Below, one piece after another: positions 1 through 8,398 of a stretch of 60,830 nucleotides of DNA. Within the stretch, counting starts at the first letter, position 1. Each line of letters opens with the position of its first letter. Source of the stretch: a virus; the IMG/VR virus record IMGVR_UViG_3300042503_000802, positions 1 to 60,830 of that record; one strand, 5' to 3'. The translations under genes were made by a program, and so were the position numbers. Under the pieces are notes generated by a model. That model saw only the letters and a list, made by a program, of their open reading frames with translations. It was not told the origin of the DNA and ran no database searches.

Positions 1-174
1 GACGATGCGTTTACCGCATCATTTGGATATGGTGGATGTAATGATTGTGAGATTTCTAATATAACTCCAACCCCAACACCAACTAACACTGAAACACCAA
101 CAAATACTCCAACGAATACTAACACAACAACAATAACTCCTACTCCAACTGTAACCCCTACGAATACTAAATAG
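1..174 (+). CDS. C-terminal end of a Thr/Pro-tailed virion protein (partial)
   Basis: The reading frame is open from the first base and stops with TAG at 172-174, giving 57 residues of a longer protein. About 20 residues with a CNDCE motif are followed by a tail of TPTPT and NTPTNT repeats ending in lysine. The same low-complexity Thr/Pro stretches occur in the adhesins at 35745, 40069 and 55424, so this is probably the end of another fibre or adhesin whose body lies before the window. Its function cannot be told from this fragment. Confidence 0.75.
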   Translation, partial: DDAFTASFGYGGCNDCEISNITPTPTPTNTETPTNTPTNTNTTTITPTPTVTPTNTK

Positions 175-185
175 AACTATTTAGA

Positions 186-192
186 TATTTAT
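186..192 (+). promoter_or_regulatory. Putative late promoter -10 element (TATTTAT) of the portal gene
   Basis: TATTTAT starts 28 bases before the portal ATG and follows directly on the end of the preceding gene. It belongs to a set of thirteen such sites placed before start codons in this window. Confidence 0.5.
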
Positions 193-213
193 TGTTATAC
201 TTAAAATTGTAAT

Positions 214-2115
214 ATGGAAAATAATAATCAAAATCTAACAATTTGGCAAAGGTTATCCAAAACATTTGGACCGAACTCCTTATTGGGTCAAGATTTACCC
301 ACATACTCATTAGATAAAAAAGAGTTACTTAAAACTACAAATAAACAAGAGTATGAAAAGGAAAAATTACAGGCTCAACAATCCATGTATTTATCGGGTC
401 AATGGGCAAAAATTGAAAACAATCTTTATACTCAAGCAATTTACTATGAACCAACACGATTGGCGGCATTTTATGATTATGAATCAATGGAATTTACACC
501 TGAGATATCAACCGCATTAGATATATATGCTGAAGAATCAACAACTCCAAATCAAGATGGTTTTATTTTACAAATATATTCCGAATCAAAAAGGGTAAAA
601 GGTATTTTAACTGATTTATTTAATAATGTATTGGATGTTAATACCAATTTACAGATGTGGACAAGAAATACCTGTAAATATGGTGACAATTTTGTGTATC
701 TAAAATTAGACCCCGAAAAGGGTATTGTTGGTTGTATGCAATTACCAAACATTGAGATTGAACGATTAGAAAGAGGAATGGCAGCAAAATCAGTAAATGC
801 CGAAGTTGACCCAAAAGAAAAAGGGTTAAGATTCAAATGGAAAGTAAAAGACATGGAATTTAATAGTTGGGAGGTTGCTCACTTTAGATTACTTGGTGAT
901 GATAGAAAACTACCTTACGGAACTTCCATGTTGGAGAAAGCAAGAAGAATTTGGAAACAATTATTATTATCGGAAGATGCGATGTTAATCTATAGGACAT
1001 CAAGAGCACCTGAAAGAAGAGTGTTTAAAGTGTTTGTTGGTAATATGGATGATAAAGATGTTGAACCTTACGTACAACGTGTTGCAAACAAATTTAAGCG
1101 TGATCAAATCGTTGATAATAAAACAGGAAACGTGGATATGAGATTTAACCAAATGGCTGTGGATCAGGATTATTTTGTTCCTGTACGTGATGTTACACAA
1201 ACAATGCCGATTGAGACATTACCAGGAGCTCAGAACTTATCTGAAATAGCGGATATTGAATACATCCAAAAGAAATTAGTGACCGCATTACGTGTACCAA
1301 AAGCATACTTAGGGTTTGAGGAAGTGGTTGGTGATGGTAAGAACTTATCATTACAAGATATTCGTTTTGCAAGAACTATTAATAAAATACAAAAAGCAAT
1401 GATTGCAGAAATGAATAAAATTGCAATCATTCACTTATTTATTTTAGGTTTTGAGGATGATCTACAAAACTTTACATTAGGGTTAACCAATCCTTCGAAA
1501 CAAGCTGATTTATTAATGATTGATGTTTGGAAAGAAAAAGTATTATTATATAAAGATTTAGTGTCAGAAATACCTAATAGTTTGGCCCCAACTTCGGCAA
1601 CTTGGGCTAAGAAACATATTTTTGGTTTCTCAGATGAGGATATTAAATTAGACACACAACAACAAAGATTAGAAAGAGCGGTTGCCGCTGAATTAGCAAA
1701 TACCGCAACTGTTATTACACATACAGGTATGTTTGATGTTGTGGATAGATTATATAAATCTAAATCAGGTTCGACAGAAAATCCACCAGCAGGAGGAGCA
1801 CCTCCATCAGGTGGTGGTGGAGGATCATTCGGAGGTGGAGGATCATTACCTGACTTCGGAGGTGGGGGAGAAACTTCACCTGAACCTCCATTACCACCAT
1901 TAGGGGGTGAAGAAGTTGGTGGGGCACCTGAAGCTCCAGCGGCACCAGGGGCTCCACCTGAAGAAGAAACTTTACCTGAAGGAAAGAAAAATGATAACTT
2001 AAATATCTTACTAGAAAGTGATGATATTTATGGTGATAAGTACATTGATTTATCTAAAGGTAGAAATTCTTTAGGTTCAATTGAAAATGAACTGAGCAAA
2101 TTATTAAGAGATTGA
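214..2115 (+). CDS. gp20: Portal vertex protein, T4 gp20-like
   Basis: This 633-residue protein forms the dodecameric portal through which DNA is packaged and to which the neck binds. Typical gp20-family segments are visible: MEFTPEISTALDIYAEEST near residues 90-108, a YGDNFVYLKLDP strand near 155-166, and the RRIWKQLLLSEDAMLIYRTSRAPERRVF helical stem region near 248-275 (read here in shorter pieces: RRIWKQLLL, SEDAMLIYRTSRAPERR). The length is somewhat above T4 gp20 (524 residues) because of a Gly/Pro-rich linker at about 525-590, followed by a conserved-looking tail ending LLRD. The ATG at 214 follows a TATTTAT element. It lies in T4 order upstream of protease, scaffold and capsid genes. 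The identification is firm; the role of the Gly/Pro linker is unknown. Confidence 0.95.
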   Translation: MENNNQNLTIWQRLSKTFGPNSLLGQDLPTYSLDKKELLKTTNKQEYEKEKLQAQQSMYLSGQWAKIENNLYTQAIYYEPTRLAAFYDYESMEFTPEISTALDIYAEESTTPNQDGFILQIYSESKRVKGILTDLFNNVLDVNTNLQMWTRNTCKYGDNFVYLKLDPEKGIVGCMQLPNIEIERLERGMAAKSVNAEVDPKEKGLRFKWKVKDMEFNSWEVAHFRLLGDDRKLPYGTSMLEKARRIWKQLLLSEDAMLIYRTSRAPERRVFKVFVGNMDDKDVEPYVQRVANKFKRDQIVDNKTGNVDMRFNQMAVDQDYFVPVRDVTQTMPIETLPGAQNLSEIADIEYIQKKLVTALRVPKAYLGFEEVVGDGKNLSLQDIRFARTINKIQKAMIAEMNKIAIIHLFILGFEDDLQNFTLGLTNPSKQADLLMIDVWKEKVLLYKDLVSEIPNSLAPTSATWAKKHIFGFSDEDIKLDTQQQRLERAVAAELANTATVITHTGMFDVVDRLYKSKSGSTENPPAGGAPPSGGGGGSFGGGGSLPDFGGGGETSPEPPLPPLGGEEVGGAPEAPAAPGAPPEEETLPEGKKNDNLNILLESDDIYGDKYIDLSKGRNSLGSIENELSKLLRD

Positions 2116-2122
2116 TATTTAT
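2116..2122 (+). promoter_or_regulatory. Putative late promoter -10 element (TATTTAT)
   Basis: TATTTAT starts 20 bases before the ATG at 2136 and overlaps the end of the portal gene. The A-rich spacer has no Shine-Dalgarno sequence. Confidence 0.5.
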
Positions 2123-2135
2123 AATAAAAAAGATT

Positions 2136-2852
2136 ATGAAATTCGGTAAATTAAAATCAAAAATAGAAAACAAATTAGTTGAATCATACAAAAATGATAC
2201 AATTAAAACTGATATGTCTAAATTTAACTCTTTGGTGTTAAAGAATAAAAATGTTTCTAAACTTTTTTATCTATATGATGAATTAACAACGAATAAAGGT
2301 CTAAATGAATCCATTGCAAACGAATATATTAATCAAAGTATTACCGCTTATGAAAATTCAATAAACAAAATTTCACCAAAAGATTTAAAACCTTTAAATG
2401 ATTGGGTTGAGGGATCAGAATATGGTAATGAATATGATGTCGTTGATAATTTATTCTCAACGGGTATTACAAAGTTAGAAGAAAAAATTACAAGTAAAAA
2501 AACAATTTTGGAAACAATTACAAAATCCCCGAAAGAGAATAAAGAAGTTATTAATGTACCTTTAAAAACTATGGTGGGAATAGCAAACAAAACTATTAGT
2601 AATTACGTAAGTAATCTAAGTGAATCTGATCAGAAAAAATTAAAAACTATTTTGTCTTCTAATGAAGATGAATTAAAAGAAAAATATAACTCTTTAAAAG
2701 AGAGTGTAATCTCCAAGTTAGAGAAAATCCAAGAGAGTGAGCAAGATAAAGAAGTAGGAAATGCAATCAATGAAACAATTGAAAAAGTTAGTTCTGAATC
2801 ATTTGATAAGTTGACTTATTTAAAACTACAAGAATTAAATAATAATCTTTAA
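2136..2852 (+). CDS. Hypothetical helical protein after portal, possible prohead core component
   Basis: This 238-residue protein is rich in Lys, Glu, Asn and Ser and is predicted by eye to be mainly helical, with repeated Leu-spaced segments such as LKESVISKLEKIQESEQ near the C-terminus. The ATG at 2136 is preferred over an upstream TTG at 2112, because the ATG sits 20 bases after a TATTTAT element like those of its neighbours. The gene lies between portal and protease, where T4 has small core genes (67, 68), so a role in the prohead core is plausible but not shown by any recognised motif. Its 3' end overlaps that of the convergent bS21 gene by four bases. Confidence 0.8.
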   Translation: MKFGKLKSKIENKLVESYKNDTIKTDMSKFNSLVLKNKNVSKLFYLYDELTTNKGLNESIANEYINQSITAYENSINKISPKDLKPLNDWVEGSEYGNEYDVVDNLFSTGITKLEEKITSKKTILETITKSPKENKEVINVPLKTMVGIANKTISNYVSNLSESDQKKLKTILSSNEDELKEKYNSLKESVISKLEKIQESEQDKEVGNAINETIEKVSSESFDKLTYLKLQELNNNL

Positions 2853-3037
2853 TCGTTACTTTTAATTTTTTGACGATAAATAGCCTTATTAAGGATTTCT
2901 CTATTTTTAACAGACCTTTTAGTAAACTCTTTCCTATCATTTAGGTGAGAGTTTTGTCTTGTTTTAATCACCTTACTTTTCAGCTCTTTAAGGGCTCTTT
3001 CAATCCCCCCATTTTTGGTTACGTGTACTATTAACAT
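2849..3037 (-). CDS. rpsU: Small ribosomal subunit protein bS21
   Basis: The 62-residue product resembles bS21, a small basic protein of the 30S subunit that sits near the 3' end of 16S rRNA. Family features are the short N-terminal strand (MLIVHVTKNGG), the helix IERALKELKSKV, the DRKEFTKRSVK segment and a basic C-terminal helix with AIYRQK. The length fits Bacteroidetes bS21 (about 60-70 residues). It is the only minus-strand gene in the head module from 1 to 8150, wedged between portal and protease, and it meets the preceding gene tail to tail with a four-base overlap. Phage-borne bS21 genes are known in several aquatic phages. In Bacteroidetes, bS21 helps to hide the anti-Shine-Dalgarno sequence, so a phage copy could alter start selection; that role is inference. 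Confidence 0.85.
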   Translation of the reverse strand: MLIVHVTKNGGIERALKELKSKVIKTRQNSHLNDRKEFTKRSVKNREILNKAIYRQKIKSND

Positions 3038-3077
3038 AATATATTTTAAGATTTTATTTTATATTTGATATATATCA

Positions 3078-3085
3078 CAAAATTA
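3078..3085 (-). promoter_or_regulatory. Possible host-type promoter -7 element for the bS21 gene
   Basis: On the minus strand TAATTTTG matches the Bacteroidetes -7 consensus TAnnTTTG, 41 bases before the bS21 start. A clear TTTG -33 element is not seen (TTTA at about the right distance). In such A+T-rich DNA a chance match is quite possible. Confidence 0.25.
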
Positions 3086-3128
3086 ACTATTTTTTCATAA
3101 AATAAACATTGTATTATGGAAATATCAA

Positions 3129-3596
3129 ATGAAAAAAGGGAAAACCTCAAAACTGAGTGGATTTAGAAACTCAAAAATTACCTACGGAACAGTAGATTCA
3201 AAAAATTTCAAGTCATTGTATTTGAACCTCCAAACATGGGCGGAACCAAAAATAGAAGTAGAGAACTGGACAAGGCTCGTATTAAATATGAACCGATCAA
3301 TTAAACACTCAGTATTCAACCACATAGATAAACAAATGTTTGACGATAAGTTTATTGTGGATATGGATCTAAGAACAAGTGGATTATCACTAAAAAAGAA
3401 ATCATTTATGAATTTAGAAATTAATCTCTATCTTATTGATGAGGTGGATTTCAAAGATTTAAAACTCAAACGTAAATTAAAGGAAATTGTTAAGGGATTA
3501 TATAATGACGTATTACATAAGAATGATAATTTCAAATTTTACCTAACAAAAAATGGGAATGTTAAACCAATTAAAGTAAAAACCGAAAAAGTTTAG
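3129..3596 (+). CDS. Hypothetical protein
   Basis: A 155-residue basic protein that I do not recognise. It starts with a Lys/Ser-rich stretch and has alternating hydrophobic strands (SLYLNLQTW, LVLNMNRSI, FIVDMDLRTSGLSL, FMNLEINLYLIDEVD), which suggests a compact mixed fold. It ends just before the TATTTAT element of the protease gene, and lies in the head gene block, so a role in head assembly or in late expression is possible. An ATG at 3116 is out of frame and leads only to a short peptide. Confidence 0.75.
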   Translation: MKKGKTSKLSGFRNSKITYGTVDSKNFKSLYLNLQTWAEPKIEVENWTRLVLNMNRSIKHSVFNHIDKQMFDDKFIVDMDLRTSGLSLKKKSFMNLEINLYLIDEVDFKDLKLKRKLKEIVKGLYNDVLHKNDNFKFYLTKNGNVKPIKVKTEKV

Positions 3597-3603
3597 TATT
3601 TAT
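3597..3603 (+). promoter_or_regulatory. Putative late promoter -10 element (TATTTAT) of the protease gene
   Basis: TATTTAT starts 21 bases before the ATG at 3618, followed by TAATAAAAAAA and no Shine-Dalgarno sequence. The arrangement is almost the same as at 2116. Confidence 0.55.
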
Positions 3604-3617
3604 AATAAAAAAATACT

Positions 3618-4355
3618 ATGAGCGGTTATAAAATTTTAGGACCCCAAGATTCGGGTAAAGGTATTCTTATTGAATATGATGCGGGATATATTAATCCTAA
3701 TGAGGGTCGTAATTTAGATATATTAAAAGAGTCAAGAAATATGCTTGACCACTCTAAACCATTTGAATTTTATGCGGTATTACAGAAGTACAATACCCCT
3801 AATAGAAATGGTAGAGTTTATCCTGAGAAAATATTAAAGAGAGAGTCGGAAAACTACAAAAAGATGATTGAAAAGGGAACCGCTCTCTCTGAATTAAATC
3901 ACCCTGAATCATCATTGATTGATTTGGATCGTGTTTCTCACATTATCACAGAAGTATGGTGGGATGGTAATGTATTGTTAGGTAAAATAAAATTACTTAC
4001 AAGTCCTGGTTTTCATGAAAGTGGTATTGTTTCCACAAAGGGGGATTTAGCAGCAAACTATTTACGACAAGGAGTTACTTTAGGTATTTCTTCTCGTGGG
4101 GTAGGATCACTTAAAAAAGTGGGGGACCAAAATGAAGTACAAGATGACTTTGAATTAATTTGTTTTGACCTTGTATCTTCTCCGTCTACACCGGGGGCTT
4201 ATTTATTCTTAGATAAAAATGACCGATTAAAATATGAGGAGAATTTAGATGAGGATAAAAAAATGAATTTAGAAAGAGCAACTGGAATGGAATCCTCATC
4301 TATTGAGAAAACAAAAAGTTTAATGGATAAATTAAGTTCATTTCTTGACAAATAA
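3618..4355 (+). CDS. gp21: Prohead core protein protease, T4 gp21-like
   Basis: This 245-residue protein is a serine protease of the T4 prohead protease family (Peptidase S80). It matures the capsid by cutting scaffold, capsid and internal proteins after (I/L)xE. Expected motifs are visible: NRNGRVYP near 62-69, the catalytic His in SELNHPE (His95), and the catalytic Ser in LGISSRGVGS (Ser158/Ser159). The segment DLVSSPSTPGAYLF near 185-198 is also typical. The length is close to T4 gp21 (212 residues). It sits between portal and scaffold, as in T4. It would act inside the prohead before DNA packaging. The candidate cut sites in the capsid and prohead-type proteins of this window fit its known specificity. 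Confidence 0.93.
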   Translation: MSGYKILGPQDSGKGILIEYDAGYINPNEGRNLDILKESRNMLDHSKPFEFYAVLQKYNTPNRNGRVYPEKILKRESENYKKMIEKGTALSELNHPESSLIDLDRVSHIITEVWWDGNVLLGKIKLLTSPGFHESGIVSTKGDLAANYLRQGVTLGISSRGVGSLKKVGDQNEVQDDFELICFDLVSSPSTPGAYLFLDKNDRLKYEENLDEDKKMNLERATGMESSSIEKTKSLMDKLSSFLDK

Positions 4356-4392
4356 AAAAATAAGTTCTATGATTTAATAAAATTAAAAAATT

Positions 4393-4608
4393 ATGGAACA
4401 AGGAGAAAAGTATTTTGTGGCTAAAATCACATCAGATTTGTTAGACAGCGAATCAGGAAAGGTTAGAAAAGTTAGAGAAGAGAAGTTAGTTATGGGTTAT
4501 ACCCCTACTGATGTTGAGGCTAAAGTAACCAAAGTATATGAACATTACACAATGGATTGGAGAATTACTTCAATTACAGAAAGTAAAATTGATGAGGTTA
4601 TCGACTAA
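4393..4608 (+). CDS. Small DUF4494-like protein
   Basis: The 71-residue product resembles the DUF4494 family, small proteins of Bacteroidetes and their mobile elements. The shared pattern is an N-terminal strand (YFVAKITSD), a charged turn followed by EEKLVMGYTPTDVEAKV, and a C-terminal strand WRITSITESKIDEVI. The function of the family is unknown. It follows the protease gene by 37 bases and is closed off by a strong terminator, so it is probably cotranscribed with the protease. The family call is by pattern only. Confidence 0.65.
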   Translation: MEQGEKYFVAKITSDLLDSESGKVRKVREEKLVMGYTPTDVEAKVTKVYEHYTMDWRITSITESKIDEVID

Positions 4609-4632
4609 TTTTTAATTTAATTACATTTTATT

Positions 4633-4669
4633 AAAATGGGGGTATTTTTTAATATCTCCATTTTTTTTT
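4633..4669 (+). terminator. Rho-independent terminator after the protease unit
   Basis: A 14-base-pair stem (left arm 4633-4646, right arm 4651-4664, two G-T wobbles) with a TTTT loop is followed directly by a run of T. It separates the protease unit from the scaffold-capsid unit. Confidence 0.85.
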
Positions 4670-4711
4670 GCCTCATTGTTATAAAAATGTGAATTTTTTC
4701 AATTAACATAC

Positions 4712-4718
4712 TATTTAT
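4712..4718 (+). promoter_or_regulatory. Putative late promoter -10 element (TATTTAT) for scaffold and capsid genes
   Basis: TATTTAT lies 30 bases before the scaffold ATG and 43 bases after the upstream terminator. The capsid gene at 6219 has no such site in its own leader, so this promoter probably serves both. Confidence 0.55.
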
Positions 4719-4741
4719 ATTGTAAAAACAACAAAACTATA

Positions 4742-6187
4742 ATGAGCAAAGAAAAATCATTGGTTGAAGATACTTTCTTACAAATGAGAAATTTGGAAGA
4801 AGTTATTAACGAAAACGCAAAAGGAATACTTGCTTCTACAATGAAGGAAGAAATCAGATCATTAGTAAAAGAGTCCCTTAACGAGCAAGACGACGACGAG
4901 GAGATTGATGTAGATGCTGAGTTTGACGATACTGACGTATCTGATGATGATGTTGATAATTTCGACGACGGAGACGAAGATGGGCTATCTATTGATGCTG
5001 ACTTCGACGACGAAGACGAAGATGATGACACACTTGACCTAACGGGAGCATCCTCAGAAGACGTTTTAAAAGTTTTCAAGGCTATGGGACCTGAAGATGG
5101 TGTCATTGTTAAAAAAGAAGATGATATGATACATTTATCTGATGAAAATAACGATGTTGACTATTTTATCCAATTAAGTGAGTCCGAACAAGAGCAAGAT
5201 GAAATCGAAATGATGAAAAACGATGAGATTGGAGAATCTTGGATGGAAGAAGAGGATGGTACTACCGAAACAATCTATGAAATCATGTTAGATGAAGAAG
5301 ATGATGATGATGGTGAAGAATACTCTAAACACTTAGGTGGTGAAATGGAAGAGCGTTATCATATGGGTCGCAGACACCGTAATGACCCTGAAGATGAGGA
5401 TGAGGATCTTGATTTTGAAACAGATTGGTCTCAATTAGAAGAAGATTTAGATGAGGAATTTGTTATTGAATCAAAATCTAATTTCAAGGCAAAAGGAGTT
5501 GGTATGGGTAACGCATCAAAATTCAAATACGACAAAAAACCAAATCAAGGACAAGGTTTCAAAACAAAAATGAAACAAGGAACCAGAGGAGTTGGTATGG
5601 GTAAAGCGAAATTTGAATATAAGGAAGGTGAAAACATGGAGAAAGGTAAAAACACAACCGTTAAAAAAATGGAAACCAAAGAAGCGTCTCGTACGTTAGG
5701 TAATGGTTCTAATTTTAGAAAAGGTGGTTTACCTAAACCAAGAGCACATTCAAAAGCAAACACGGCAATTAAAAAAGAAAGTGTTGACAATAGAGAATTA
5801 CAAGTTCTTAGAGAAAAAAATGAAGAGTATAGAAATGCATTAAATGTATTTAGAGACAAATTGAATGAGGTTGCGGTATTCAATTCAAACTTGGCTTACG
5901 CTACACGTTTGTTTACAGAACACTCAACTACAAAACAAGAAAAAATCAACATCTTAAAAAGATTTGATAGCGTTGAAACTCTTAAAGAATCTAAAAATTT
6001 GTATAGAATTGTAAAAGACGAACTTTCAAACTCAAGTTCTAAGGAAAATAATACAATTAGTGAATCATTTGAACGAACTGTTGAAAAAACTCCATCATCT
6101 GGATCTGCAGTTAATTTAATTGAATCTAAAACTTATGAAAATCCTCAATTCTTAAGAATGAAAGATTTAATGTCAAAAATAAAATAA
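4742..6187 (+). CDS. Putative prohead scaffold protein, gp22 position
   Basis: The 481-residue product has the composition and position of a T4-type scaffold protein, located between protease and major capsid genes. Residues about 49-100 are almost wholly Asp/Glu, and a second acidic stretch spans about 180-240. A basic Gly/Lys-rich segment at about 245-345 carries two related repeats around KGVGMGNA and RGVGMGKA. The last 130 residues look helical and coiled coil-like (ELQVLREKNEEYRNALNVF). Scaffold proteins form the prohead core and are degraded by the protease; several (I/L)xE sites, such as SLNE near the N-terminus, are present. Direct sequence likeness to T4 gp22 (269 residues) is not obvious, so the call relies on composition and gene order. 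Confidence 0.7.
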   Translation: MSKEKSLVEDTFLQMRNLEEVINENAKGILASTMKEEIRSLVKESLNEQDDDEEIDVDAEFDDTDVSDDDVDNFDDGDEDGLSIDADFDDEDEDDDTLDLTGASSEDVLKVFKAMGPEDGVIVKKEDDMIHLSDENNDVDYFIQLSESEQEQDEIEMMKNDEIGESWMEEEDGTTETIYEIMLDEEDDDDGEEYSKHLGGEMEERYHMGRRHRNDPEDEDEDLDFETDWSQLEEDLDEEFVIESKSNFKAKGVGMGNASKFKYDKKPNQGQGFKTKMKQGTRGVGMGKAKFEYKEGENMEKGKNTTVKKMETKEASRTLGNGSNFRKGGLPKPRAHSKANTAIKKESVDNRELQVLREKNEEYRNALNVFRDKLNEVAVFNSNLAYATRLFTEHSTTKQEKINILKRFDSVETLKESKNLYRIVKDELSNSSSKENNTISESFERTVEKTPSSGSAVNLIESKTYENPQFLRMKDLMSKIK

Positions 6188-6218
6188 AAAATAAACAAAT
6201 AAAATAAAAACCAAAAAA

Positions 6219-8099
6219 ATGGGAGCATTATTAGAATCAGGTCTTGTTGGTAACATCGGTTTAAAACACCTTAAAGTTATCAAAGAAGATACTATTAACA
6301 AATGGGATAAATTAGGATTCCTTGAAGGTCTTAGAGGCCACCTAAAAGAAAACGTAGCACAGTTGTATGAAAACCAAGCTTCTTTCTTGATTAACGAAGC
6401 AACATCTGAAGGTTCTAACGGAGCGTTCGAAACAGTTGTTTTCCCTATCGTAAGAAGAGTTTTCTCTAAATTGTTGGCTAACGATATCGTTTCTGTACAA
6501 GCAATGAACTTACCGATCGGTAAATTATTCTACTTTGTACCTCGTATCCAAGGATATAATGGTGGTACTGCAAACGCATCAGGTGACCACTACGCACCAA
6601 TCGGAGCACCTAACGGACCTACAGCAGGTGGTACAGGTAACTCAGGACCAGGAGCAGGATATCCTGACAATGCAGGAGCATTCGGAAAAAATCTTTACGA
6701 TTTATTCTACGAAGGTGGTGAGGCAGGTTTAGATCCTCCAGGATTATTTGACTACTCTAAAGGTCGTTGGTCGGCAGTTACTGCAACTACAACTCTTCAA
6801 GCATGGTCAAGTGGATCATTAGTTGACGCAACTGTTGCTGGTGGTGTACCGGCAGGAGGAGTTCAAATTGCGGCAGGTAACCAAAGAAAATTAATTATTA
6901 AAATGTGTGGTTTTGCTGATACAGGAGCGGGTAAATTAATCGGACCTGATGGAAACGAAATGGATTCAGAATCTTTCCTTTCTGATCTTAAAATCTTTAC
7001 TAATTTAAGTACATTCTCTTCTTCAACTACTCCTTGTGATGTTGTAGGTGCAGGTGCTGGTGTTGCAGTTCCTCTATTATTTAGAGTTGTTACTCAACAA
7101 TACGGTAAAGGTATCGTTCAATACGGTAACACTGTGACTACAACTTGGCCAACTGATGGTAACGGTGGTTCATTCAAAAATATCTGTTCTGCAGATGGAT
7201 GTATCTACTTAGAAGTTGATTTATCTTGTCCAGTATGTGCTGATTGTGATTCTACATCTTTAGATGGTTACACAGGTACTACTATTTTCTCTGCGACTTC
7301 TGCAACTTCTTTCGTAGCTGTATTCAGAAGATATGAAGAAATGGAATTCGAAGATAAAATTGGAGAGGTTTCTTTCGATTTAGATTCAGTAACTGTTTCT
7401 GTAACCGAAAGAAAATTAAGAGCACAATGGTCTCCTGAGTTAGCTCAAGACGTTGCAGCATTCCATAACATCGACGCTGAGGCTGAGTTAACAGCATTGT
7501 TATCTGAGCAAGTAGCAGCAGAGATTGACCGTGAGATCTTACGTGACTTGAGAAAAGGAGCGGCTTGGAACTTACGTTGGGACTACAACGGATGGAGAAG
7601 AATTTCTCAAACTACATCTTACACTCAAAAAGATTGGAACCAAACTTTGATTACAGCAATCAACCAATTGTCAGCACAAATCCACAAATCTACATTGAGA
7701 GGTGGAGCTAACTGGATCGTTGTATCTTCTGAGGTTTCAGCAATCTTTGATGATTTAGAATACTTCCACGTATCTAACGCATCTCCTGAGCAAGATCAGT
7801 ATAACATGGGTATCGAAAGAGTTGGTACTTTAGCAGGACGTTACCAAGTGTACCGTGATCCTTACTTCCCACCAAACCAAGTTTTGATTGGACACAAAGG
7901 AACATCATTGTTAGACACAGGTTACATCTACGCACCGTATGTACCTCTACAATTGACACCTACAATGTACAACCCATTCAACTTCACACCTATCAAAGGT
8001 ATTATGACAAGATACGCTAAGAAAATGGTTAACAACCGTTTCTACGGACGTATCACAGTTGATGGAGTTAGAACATTCGACTTGAGAGAATTGAGATAA
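6219..8099 (+). CDS. gp23: Major capsid protein, T4 gp23-like
   Basis: This 626-residue protein builds the hexamers of the head. The C-terminal half has unmistakable gp23-family segments: ERKLRAQWSPELAQDVAAFH, AEAELTALLSEQVAAEIDRE, and GAAWNLRWDYNGW. The N-terminal arm contains FLINE-ATSE at residues 57-64; cutting after Glu60 would match T4 gp23, which is cut after Glu65. The protein is about 100 residues longer than T4 gp23 (521). The extra length lies in a Gly/Ala/Thr-rich region at about 105-370 with a Cys cluster (CPVCADC). The gene is followed by a strong hairpin. It has no TATTTAT in its own short leader and is probably cotranscribed with the scaffold gene. Confidence 0.97.
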   Translation: MGALLESGLVGNIGLKHLKVIKEDTINKWDKLGFLEGLRGHLKENVAQLYENQASFLINEATSEGSNGAFETVVFPIVRRVFSKLLANDIVSVQAMNLPIGKLFYFVPRIQGYNGGTANASGDHYAPIGAPNGPTAGGTGNSGPGAGYPDNAGAFGKNLYDLFYEGGEAGLDPPGLFDYSKGRWSAVTATTTLQAWSSGSLVDATVAGGVPAGGVQIAAGNQRKLIIKMCGFADTGAGKLIGPDGNEMDSESFLSDLKIFTNLSTFSSSTTPCDVVGAGAGVAVPLLFRVVTQQYGKGIVQYGNTVTTTWPTDGNGGSFKNICSADGCIYLEVDLSCPVCADCDSTSLDGYTGTTIFSATSATSFVAVFRRYEEMEFEDKIGEVSFDLDSVTVSVTERKLRAQWSPELAQDVAAFHNIDAEAELTALLSEQVAAEIDREILRDLRKGAAWNLRWDYNGWRRISQTTSYTQKDWNQTLITAINQLSAQIHKSTLRGGANWIVVSSEVSAIFDDLEYFHVSNASPEQDQYNMGIERVGTLAGRYQVYRDPYFPPNQVLIGHKGTSLLDTGYIYAPYVPLQLTPTMYNPFNFTPIKGIMTRYAKKMVNNRFYGRITVDGVRTFDLRELR

Positions 8100-8120
8100 T
8101 CAATTAAAAACCGAATACGA

Positions 8121-8149
8121 AAAAGGTCAGAGAAATCTGACCTTTTTTT
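8121..8149 (+). terminator. Terminator after the major capsid gene
   Basis: A perfect 11-base stem (AAAAGGTCAGA pairing with TCTGACCTTTT) with a GAAA loop is followed by T residues. It lies between two convergent genes and could also stop minus-strand transcripts of the gene at 8152. Confidence 0.85.
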
Positions 8150-8151
8150 AT

Positions 8152-8376
8152 TTATTCATTTTTTGATAATGTTCGTATGGCTTTAGAAATAACTTCGGAT
8201 TCACCTATGGTGAAAGCACCTCTTTGATGTGCAGATTTAACAGATTCAACCAAATAGTGTATTGCATGGTCTTTATCCATAGTCAATAATATCGCATCTA
8301 AATGGCTTTCATTTAATAGATCTATTGACCCAAATAATGTTCCAAATAATTTATTAGTTTCTTCATTTTTTTCCAT
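8152..8376 (-). CDS. Hypothetical small protein
   Basis: A 74-residue product that I do not recognise. It is acidic at the N-terminus (MEKNEETNK), then probably helical (LLNESHLDAILLTMDKDHAIHYLVESVKSAHQRG), ending in a short helix (ESEVISKAIRTLSKNE). It is divergent from the gene at 8399, with only 22 bases between the two starts, and convergent with the capsid gene. The ATG is the only plausible start. Function unknown. Confidence 0.7.
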   Translation of the reverse strand: MEKNEETNKLFGTLFGSIDLLNESHLDAILLTMDKDHAIHYLVESVKSAHQRGAFTIGESEVISKAIRTLSKNE

Positions 8377-8384
8377 ATTCCTAA

Positions 8385-8391
8385 TATTTAT
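8385..8391 (+). promoter_or_regulatory. Putative late promoter -10 element (TATTTAT)
   Basis: TATTTAT starts 14 bases before the ATG at 8399, in a 22-base gap between divergent starts. It points to the plus-strand gene. Confidence 0.5.
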
Positions 8392-8398
8392 TATAGTA

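Noticed and set aside
3116-3166. Short frame from an ATG 13 bases before the gene at 3129
   Set aside because: It ends after 16 codons and is out of frame with the longer gene.
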